NCBI RefSeq assembly: GCF_023278185.1
Contig: NZ_CP066356.1
Coordinates: 1,170,001 to 1,234,000, forward strand
Source of the DNA: Bradyrhizobium elkanii USDA 76
GTDB lineage: Bacteria; Pseudomonadota; Alphaproteobacteria; Rhizobiales; Xanthobacteraceae
Direction: 5' to 3'
DNA: 64,000 nucleotides
Part shown: positions 57,762 to 64,000 of the stretch, piece after piece
How positions within the stretch are numbered: the stretch's first letter is position 1
Layout: the number at the start of each line of letters is the position of its first letter
Notes under the pieces: model-generated
Database searches by the model: none
What the model was told of the DNA's origin: nothing
What the model saw: only the letters and a program-made list of their open reading frames with translations
Position numbers and translations under genes: made by a program

Positions 57762-58041
57762 ATGGAAGGACGTCAACGTCGGTCGTTTACGGACGACTAC
57801 AAGCGGCAAGCGGTTGACCTCGTAGCGTCGAGCGGGCGCTCGATCGGATCTGTGGCCAAGGAGCTTGGCCTGCGCGATTCCGTGCTGCGGCGGTGGGTTG
57901 AGCAGCGAGGGGCCCGGCTGGAGCCGACGGCGGCGACGCGGCGCCCCCCAACGCAGGCGACGCTGCCGTCGGCGGACCACGCGGCAGAGATCGCGCGTTT
58001 GCAGCGAGAGAACGAGCGGCTGCGCATGGAGCGCGATATTT
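57762..58041 (+). pseudogene. IS3-family OrfA (copy 2), cut by IS110
   Basis: Translation is identical to copy 1: RRSFTDDYKRQAVDLVASSG up to RMERDILK, then NCPAQWRACAA from the nested element (stop at 58082). Loses the native frameshift signal at the A run. Confidence 0.82.
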
Positions 58042-58048
58042 TAAAAAA

Positions 58049-59655
58049 CTGTCCAGCACAGTGGCGCGCCTGCGCGGCGTAGAAACAGCCTTGTGCTATC
58101 CTCGGCGGCTGGGAGGGTAGCGGCCGTTCGATTATTGGAGGCACAATCCCCGTTAAAAAACATGGTCCATGGGTGCATGCGAACTTGAGAGTGGTGACGT
58201 CGCCCTGGCGACGATCCCGATTAGGAAGATGACGATTGGCATAGCCCAAACCCTCCTGCTCATCATTGAATGGAGTATTGCAATGCCCAAGAAGAGGACG
58301 GTCGGCGACCGCCCAGAACTTAGGCCGGTCAACGTCGGGGCCGCCGCTATCGACGTCGGATCAAAGATGCACATGGCTGCGGTGAACCCCGCTTGCACTG
58401 ACGTGCCTGTGCGCTCTTTCGGCACATTCACGCGAGACCTGCATGAGCTGGCGGACTGGTTCAAAACGTGCGGCGTGACGAGTGTCGCGATGGAATCCAC
58501 CGGAGTCTATTGGATCCCGGTCTACGAGATCCTGGAGCAGCGCGGGTTTGAAGTGATTCTGGTCAATGCGCGGTACGCCAAGAACGTGCCCGGGCGCAAG
58601 ACCGATGTCAGCGATGCCGCGTGGTTGCGCCAGCTTCACTCCTATGGCCTGTTACGCGGCAGCTTCCGACCTGATGCCGAGATCGCAACCCTGCGCGCGT
58701 ATCTGCGCCAACGGGAGCGGCTGGTGGAATATGCCGCCGCCCATATCCAGCATATGCAGAAGGCCCTGATGGAGATGAATCTGCAGCTCCATCATGTGGT
58801 CACGGATATCACGGGCGCAACCGGCATGCGGATTATCCGAGCGATTGTTGCAGGCGAGCGGAATCCTGACGTCTTGGCAACCTATCGGGACGTGCGATGC
58901 CATTCATCCATCGCGACGATCCGCGCGGCACTGGTGGGCAACGACCGGCACGAACATGTCTTCGCGCTGACCCAGTCGCTGGAACTCTACGACGTCTACC
59001 AAGCGAAGATGCTGGACTGCGACCGCAAGCTCGAGGTCCTGATCGCGGCACTGAACAATAAAGGCGCGAAGCCGACCGGAAAGCTATCCAAGCCACGCAT
59101 CAAGACCAAACAGGTCAACGCGCCTACCTTCGATGTCAGGACCGCGCTGTACGGCGTGCTCGGCGTCGATCTGACTGAGATCCATGGGTTGGGTCCATCA
59201 CTGGCATTGAAGCTCGTCGGTGAGTGTGGCACCGATCTGCGAGCATGGCCGAGCGCCAAGCACTTCACCTCCTGGCTGTGCCTTGCACCAGGCAACAAAA
59301 TCTCTGGCGGCAAGGTGTTGTCCTCGCGCACACGGAGATCGTCCAGTCGCGCAGCCGCACTGTTGCGGTTGGCAGCAACAACCGTCGGGCGGAGCGATAC
59401 GGCGCTCGGTGCATTCTATCGCCGACTATCCTCACGTGCGGGTAAGTCAAAGGCGGTGACAGCGACCGCCCGCAAGATCGCAGTTTTATTCTACAACACC
59501 CTCCGGCACGGTATGCACTACAGAGACCCCGGCGCGGATCACTATGAGCAGAAGTATCGCGGCCGTGTCCTCGCTAACCTTCAGCGCCGAGCCAAATCTC
59601 TGGGCTTCGTGTTACAGGCAATTTCGGGCGACCCCGATCCGGCTGTTTCTTAGGA
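58049..59655 (+). mobile_element. IS110-family element nested in IS3 copy 2
   Basis: Inserted at the same base as in copy 1, within the A run of IS3 orfA. The two nested elements read the same wherever I compared them. Confidence 0.8.
58283..59653 (+). CDS. IS110-family transposase (copy 2)
   Basis: A 456-residue DEDD transposase whose protein sequence is identical to copy 1 (49274-50644) throughout. Catalytic domain AAIDVGSKMHMAAVNPACTD and C-terminal LTEIHGLGPSLALKLVGECG are intact. GGAG lies 8 bases before the ATG. Confidence 0.9.
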   Translation: MPKKRTVGDRPELRPVNVGAAAIDVGSKMHMAAVNPACTDVPVRSFGTFTRDLHELADWFKTCGVTSVAMESTGVYWIPVYEILEQRGFEVILVNARYAKNVPGRKTDVSDAAWLRQLHSYGLLRGSFRPDAEIATLRAYLRQRERLVEYAAAHIQHMQKALMEMNLQLHHVVTDITGATGMRIIRAIVAGERNPDVLATYRDVRCHSSIATIRAALVGNDRHEHVFALTQSLELYDVYQAKMLDCDRKLEVLIAALNNKGAKPTGKLSKPRIKTKQVNAPTFDVRTALYGVLGVDLTEIHGLGPSLALKLVGECGTDLRAWPSAKHFTSWLCLAPGNKISGGKVLSSRTRRSSSRAAALLRLAATTVGRSDTALGAFYRRLSSRAGKSKAVTATARKIAVLFYNTLRHGMHYRDPGADHYEQKYRGRVLANLQRRAKSLGFVLQAISGDPDPAVS

Positions 59656-59686
59656 AGTCGATCGCGATCTTTGCTGGAACACGGAC

Positions 59687-60516
59687 ATGAGATTCCGCTT
59701 CATCGAAGATCGCCGCGCCGATTATCCGGTGACACTCCTGTGCGACGTGCTCGGCGTCTCGCCGGCCGGCTATTATGCCTGGCGCTCGCGCCCGGAGAGC
59801 CGACGATCTGCCGCCAATCGTGACCTCGTCGACGACATCAGGCGGGTCCACCGCGACACCCGCGGGCGTTATGGCAGCCCGCGTATCCATGTCGAGTTGA
59901 AGGCGCAGGGCCGCGGGGCGAGCCGTGGTCGCATCGAGCGGTTGATGCGGCGTCACGGCATCAGGGCCATCATGGCGCGGCCACGCCGGGTGCGGACCAC
60001 CGACAGCCGCCACGACCTGCCGATCGCCCCGAATTTGCTCGACCGCAACTTCATCGCCACTGCTCCGAACCAGATCTGGCTCGCCGATATCACCTACATC
60101 GAGACCGATCAGGGCTGGCTCTATCTGGCCGCCGTCATGGGCGATGGCGGATCATTTGCGCGCCGACCTGCCCTTGGCGGCCTTGCGGATGGCGATCTCG
60201 GCGCAGCGGCCAAGTGCCGGCCTGATCCACCATTCCGATCGCGGCCCAATATGCCTCGGCGGATTACCGCAAGCTGATGCAATCCGCCGGCCTCAGGGCG
60301 TCGATGAGCCGCAAGGGCGACTGCTATGACAATGCTCCGATGGAGAGCTTCTTTCACACGCTCAAGACCGAGCTCGTTCATCATCGCCAGTACCAGACCC
60401 GCGCCGAAGCCCAGCGCGACATCTTCGCCTTCATCGAAGGCTTCTACAATCGAACGCGTCGTCACTCCGCCATCGGCTATATCAGCCCGATCGAGATGGA
60501 GCTAAAAGCAGCTTAA
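59687..60516 (+). pseudogene. IS3-family OrfB (copy 2), broken by deletions
   Basis: The N-terminal half is the same as copy 1 (one Asn to Asp change, RNLVDD to RDLVDD). After LYLAAVM about 26 bp coding DLYSRRIVGW are missing, which shifts the frame. A second small deletion near 60243 (GCGGCCCAATATG against GCGGCGTTCAATATG) shifts it again, and the native frame resumes with [20 protein letters not shown]. The central catalytic Asp region is lost, so this copy cannot make active transposase. Confidence 0.87.
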
Positions 60517-60728
60517 CCCTGTCCATTTTTTTGGGGGAAGATCAGATGACCATTGGGCCGCTGCTGGATTCCGTTAGACTGCACTCTCATTCGCACCATG
60601 CAAGCTTATGCTACAAACTGGCCGGCTCGCTCCTCGCCCCCCCTTTAGAGTGAGAGGGCGGACGGGCTTCGCCGTGACGGGTTGAAGAACGGAGGAGAGG
60701 CCTCCGGCGCCTGTCGTGGAGATGACCC

Positions 60729-61238
60729 ATGACCCAAGTCGAAGTTCTGAGCGCTGCCCGCGACCATGTCGGCGGCTACAAGATGGACGCGACCCGCGGC
60801 GAGCGCGTCCGCCGAGTATCGTCGGAATGGTTCTCGCGGCCAGCGGACGAGCGCTATCTATCCTTGTGGGACCTCTATGCCACGGTGCGTAGACGGACCG
60901 AGCGAAGCCGGACCCGAACGCTCGAGAGCGCTGCGATCCGGGTTGAGGCCGCCGCGACGATGCCGAGCGCCTCGCTCTGCTGCTATCCGGCTCCGGCGCG
61001 CCGACTCACTGGAGTTTCGGCCAACTTGTCAGCTTGGCCGAAGCCCCGGCGGCTTACCTCCGTCAGCTTCCGGCGCCCGCTCGCTGGCATCAACCTGCAG
61101 TTCGGCCTCAACTCTCATCGAGCCGAGCAGCTCAAGACGCTCGAGATAGAGGATGGTCGCGTCGAGCTTCGCGCCGCTACGGGCCCCAAATATGGCCGTT
61201 ATCTAAACTGTCAAGCTGACTCTCCAGCTTTTCACTGA
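60729..61238 (+). pseudogene. DUF932-family protein, frameshifted and truncated
   Basis: The start (EVLSAARDHVGGYKMDATRG, RVSSEWFSRPADERYLSLWD) and a later part (PLAGINLQFGLNSHRAEQLK, TLEIEDGRVELRAATGPKYG) are DUF932-type. In between, the true reading (DDAERLALLLSGSGAPTHWS, FGQLVSLAEAPAAYLRQLPA) lies in another frame from about 60955 to 61082, so two compensating indels are present. After TGPKYG the rest of the usual 350-400-residue protein is missing. DUF932 proteins occur on rhizobial plasmids and ICEs next to ParB and antirestriction genes. Confidence 0.78.
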
Positions 61239-61323
61239 TCCCTTCCCGTCGACGTTGAGCCTGACGCCGCCCGCAAGCGGTGGCGATCCCGTGCGCTCGC
61301 GTCGCTCCCAAGGAGCTATCACG

Positions 61324-62217
61324 ATGTCTTCCAGGATGCAGTCCGGAGCCCGTGCCGATGTTTACACGCGCATCACCGCCGAGATCATCGCGGCAATCGA
61401 GCTAGGTGCAGGCGAGTGGCGTGCGCCGTGGTTCCACAACGGGACGAGTGTTGCCCGCCCAACCAACGTCGCTTCGGGCAAGCGCTACCGGGGCGTAAAC
61501 ACGGTGGCGCTCTGGGTCGCAGCCACGGCCAGCCATTACAGCGATGGCCTGTGGGGCACCTATCGGCAATGGCGGCACGCTGGCGCGCAGGTGCGCAAGG
61601 GCGAACGCGCTACCACTGTTGTGCTATGGAAGCAGGTCGCTCCATCCGAGCCGGCTGACGACGATGACGGTGATAATGGCGGCCACCGGCGGATGTTTGC
61701 TCGAGCATTCTCGGTGTTCAACGTCGCTCAGGTGGACGGATACGAGCGCCCTCCGACGAACGTCCTTCCAGAGAGCGAGCGCCTGGCGCATGCGGAAGCT
61801 TTCATCGCCAACCTCGGGATCAAGACTGTATTCGGCGGATCCGAGGCTTACTATCTCCCGTCATCGGACACGGTATTCATGCCGGACTTCGCGTCCTTCC
61901 GCGATGCCGCTTCATTCTATGCTGTCTGGCTGCATGAGGACGGCCATGCCTCAGGGGCAAAGCACCGGCTTGACCGCGATCTGTCGGATCGGTTCGGCTC
62001 GGCTGCCTATGCCGCCGAGGAATGTTGCGTGGAGATTCTCAGCGGGCTTGTCCTTGCTGATTTGGGCATAGCCCATTATCCGCGTCCCGATCACGCAGCG
62101 TATATTGCGTCGTGGATCGAAGTGTTGAAGGACGATCCTCGGGCTATCTTTACTGCCGCCGGCAAGGCGCAGCAGGCCGCCGACTGGATGCACGCGCAGC
62201 AGCCCCGTATCTGCTGA
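61324..62217 (+). CDS. ardC: ArdC-like antirestriction protein/zincin (DUF1738 family)
   Basis: Protein of 297 residues. N-terminal ssDNA-binding domain: YTRITAEIIAAIELGAGEWR, APWFHNG, RPTNVASGKRYRGVNTVALW. C-terminal metalloprotease-like domain with the HExxH motif as HEDGH (His204-His208) in YAVWLHEDGHASGAKHRLDR, and a third ligand Glu in AAEECCVEIL. ArdC proteins protect incoming plasmid DNA from restriction. ATG at 61324 follows AAGGAG. Upstream of a ParB-like gene, so part of a transfer/maintenance module. Confidence 0.88.
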   Translation: MSSRMQSGARADVYTRITAEIIAAIELGAGEWRAPWFHNGTSVARPTNVASGKRYRGVNTVALWVAATASHYSDGLWGTYRQWRHAGAQVRKGERATTVVLWKQVAPSEPADDDDGDNGGHRRMFARAFSVFNVAQVDGYERPPTNVLPESERLAHAEAFIANLGIKTVFGGSEAYYLPSSDTVFMPDFASFRDAASFYAVWLHEDGHASGAKHRLDRDLSDRFGSAAYAAEECCVEILSGLVLADLGIAHYPRPDHAAYIASWIEVLKDDPRAIFTAAGKAQQAADWMHAQQPRIC

Positions 62218-62555
62218 GGAGCGTCAGACTTCATCCGCAGTCCCCGACGAGACGGATGCATACCACTCTCATTTTCCTCTTGTCGCTGGCACGTTGTAGC
62301 AGGGCGCGGACCTGAAGATGCTGGGCGATCACGTTCTCCAGCTGGAAGTCCGCGCGAAGAAGCTGTTCGACCGCGCAGCCTGAAACCCGGAAAGCCGGAG
62401 ATGCGCAACGGCGTGTCTCCGGCTTCGTGCCATTCCGCTTTTTCTGATCGTCGGGTTGCGGCGCTGCCTTGAGAGGAAGAGGGCGGCGCTGCGCTTCGTG
62501 ACGGCTTGGAGGCCCAGAGAGAGCCTTTGGGTCGGGCCGTCGCGGAGTATCACCC
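62218..62555. other. Intergenic region before the ParB-like gene
   Basis: About 340 bp. A short plus-strand reading KMLGDHVLQLEVRAKKLFDR (62316-62382) looks like the tail of an unknown protein. AAGCCGGAGATGCGCAACGG faces TGTCTCCGGCTTCGTGCC near 62390-62430, a hairpin that may terminate transcription. Confidence 0.4.
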
Positions 62556-64000
62556 ATGGCTACTGCCGTTCGGAAGATCACCCTGTCGTCCTCGCGCGAC
62601 ATTCCCTTCAACAAGCTGGTGCTTAGCCAGTCAAACGTACGGCGTGAGAAGGCCGGCGTCTCCATCGAGGAGCTGGCCGAGGACATCGCCCGCCGTACCT
62701 TGCTCCAGAGCCTCAACGTCCGGCCGGTCCTCGACGCCGAAGGCGCCGAGACCGGCATGTTCGAGATCCCGGCCGGAGGACGTCGCTATCGGGCACTGCA
62801 GCTGCTGGTGAAGCAGAAGCGCCTGGCCAAGACCGCGTCGGTACCTTGCGTCGTGCGCGATCCGGCGACCGACGTTCTCGCCGAGGACGATTCGCTCGCC
62901 GAGAACATCCAGCGTGCGCCGCTGCATCCGCTCGACCAGTTTCGTGCCTTCCACGCTTTGCGCGAGAAGGGGCAGTCCGAGGAGGACATCGCGGCTGCCT
63001 TCTTCACGTCAGTCAACGTCGTGAAGCAGCGCCTGCGCCTCGCCTCGGTTTCGCCCGCGCTGCTCAACGTCTATGCCGAGGACGGCATGTCGCTCGAGCA
63101 GTTGATGGCCTTCACCGTCACCGCCGATCACGGCCGTCAGGAGCAGGTTTGGCAGGCTATCTCCGGCTCTTGGCACAAGGAGCCCTATCAGATTCGCCGC
63201 ATGTTGACGGAGAAGACCGTGCGCGCGTCCGACCGGCGAGCCGTGTTTGTCGGCCTCGACACCTACGAGGCGGCCGGGGGCATGGTGCTGCGCGACCTGT
63301 TCCAGTCCGACGACGGCGGCTGGCTCGAGGACGTCGCTCTGCTCGACCGTCTGGTCACCGAGAAGTTGAAGGCGGAAGCGGAAACGATCGCCGCTGAAGG
63401 TTGGAAGTGGATCGAGGTCGCGATCGACTTCCCCTACGGCCATACGCGTGGTTTGCGCGAGCTGGATGGCGTATCCACCGGTCTCACCCCCGAAGAGCAG
63501 ACGACCATCGAGGCGCTCAAGGCCGAATTTGCCAGGCTCGAGGCCGAGCATGACGGCGCGGACGAGCTGCCCGACGAGGTCGACCAGCGTCTTGGCGAAA
63601 TTGAGACGGCTCTCGCCGCCTTCGACGACCGACCCATCGTCTATCAGCCGGCCGACATCGCCCGCGCGGGTGTGTTCGTCGGCATCGACGCCGAAGGCAC
63701 GCTCTTGGTTGATCGCGGTTACGTCCGGCCTGAGGACGAGCTGCCCGTGGCCGAGCCAGAGCAGAACAGCGATGGCGAACCCGCCGCCGCAGCCCTGGAC
63801 GGCGCCGAACCATTGGCACCGGCTATCCAGCGCGCCGTCATCATCGTCGGCGGGCAGCATGCGGAGGCCGAGGATGACGATGATGATGCGGTGAAGCCGC
63901 TACCGGACCGCCTGCTCACCGAGCTCACAGCGGAGCGGACTTTAGTGCTGCGCGACAAGTTGGCGAGCACGCCTTCAGTCGCCTTCCGGGCCGTGCTGCA
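62556..64000 (+). CDS. ParB-like nuclease/partition-domain protein, cut by window edge
   Basis: At least 481 residues, open at the right edge. N-terminal ParBc domain: DIPFNKLVLSQSNVRREKAG, SIEELAEDIARRTLLQSLNV and FEIPAGGRRYRALQLLV, with AENIQRAPLHPLDQFRAFHA. A helix-turn-helix follows (SEEDIAAAFFTSVNVVKQRL). An acidic linker (EDDDDDAVKP) leads to DRLLTELTAERTLVLRDKLA, which is repeated in the relic at 28.9 kb. It lacks a ParA neighbour here, so it may be a plasmid-type regulator or nuclease rather than a segregation protein. Confidence 0.86.
   Translation, partial: MATAVRKITLSSSRDIPFNKLVLSQSNVRREKAGVSIEELAEDIARRTLLQSLNVRPVLDAEGAETGMFEIPAGGRRYRALQLLVKQKRLAKTASVPCVVRDPATDVLAEDDSLAENIQRAPLHPLDQFRAFHALREKGQSEEDIAAAFFTSVNVVKQRLRLASVSPALLNVYAEDGMSLEQLMAFTVTADHGRQEQVWQAISGSWHKEPYQIRRMLTEKTVRASDRRAVFVGLDTYEAAGGMVLRDLFQSDDGGWLEDVALLDRLVTEKLKAEAETIAAEGWKWIEVAIDFPYGHTRGLRELDGVSTGLTPEEQTTIEALKAEFARLEAEHDGADELPDEVDQRLGEIETALAAFDDRPIVYQPADIARAGVFVGIDAEGTLLVDRGYVRPEDELPVAEPEQNSDGEPAAAALDGAEPLAPAIQRAVIIVGGQHAEAEDDDDDAVKPLPDRLLTELTAERTLVLRDKLASTPSVAFRAVL

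Larger units (their letters stand above)
57703..60544 (+). mobile_element. IS3-family element, copy 2, with nested IS110-type element
   Basis: Starts TGAACCTCCTCCGAATTGAT at 57703 and ends with the inverse of TGATCTTCCCCC at 60544. Flanks read GAT on both sides, a possible 3-bp target duplication. Same internal layout as copy 1, in the opposite direction, with the nested IS110 element at about 58049-59655. orfB is broken here, unlike in copy 1. Confidence 0.87.

Overview
The window looks like chromosome of a Bradyrhizobium-type alphaproteobacterium. I infer this from the GC-rich coding style, from protein families typical of Nitrobacteraceae, and from many short palindromic intergenic repeats. 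It falls into two parts, split at an initiator tRNA gene (25810-25886).

Left part (1-25.8 kb): chromosomal backbone of catabolic and redox genes. An IS21-type element (istA, istB) has cut the 3' end off a TRAP-transporter binding-protein gene. Then come a PRISE-like reductase, a GntR-linked dioxygenase/SAF-oxidoreductase pair, an M20 peptidase, and an ECF41-like sigma factor divergent from its usual carboxymuconolactone-decarboxylase partner. Further on are Ogt, two metallo-beta-lactamase-fold hydrolases, a GST, an FAH-family enzyme, a TetR regulator, DUF3775, a quinone oxidoreductase/SDR pair, CvpA, another SDR, a GMC oxidoreductase and an aldehyde dehydrogenase. Several short repeats lie between genes; one is a MITE-like element with 17-bp terminal inverted repeats present twice.

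Right part (25.8 kb to the edge): a genomic island. A large serine recombinase gene ends inside the tRNA-fMet gene, marking the left attachment junction. Behind it lie a VapBC-type toxin-antitoxin pair and a chimeric integrase/ParB pseudogene. A nine-gene leftward cluster (43.3-31.4 kb) encodes a surface polysaccharide: nucleotide-sugar enzymes (nucleotidyltransferase, LegB-like dehydratase, reductase), glycosyltransferases, an ABC exporter (Wzm plus a short Wzt) and an O-antigen-ligase-like protein. Its centrepiece is a 1333-residue protein joining a zinc-ribbon/methyltransferase head, a coiled coil of six 32-residue repeats, a GT2 domain and a GT4 domain. It could combine chain synthesis, capping and length measurement in one chain.

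From 43.5 to 60.5 kb the island is a graveyard of small lineage-specific genes and decayed repeats. These include three DUF2285-like copies and a decayed zinc-ribbon family. Two inverted copies of an IS3 element, each carrying an IS110-type element at the same site, flank a 6.5-kb segment. The right end holds a plasmid/ICE-type module: a broken DUF932 gene, an ArdC-like antirestriction protein and a ParB-like protein cut by the window edge. No CRISPR array or rRNA was seen.
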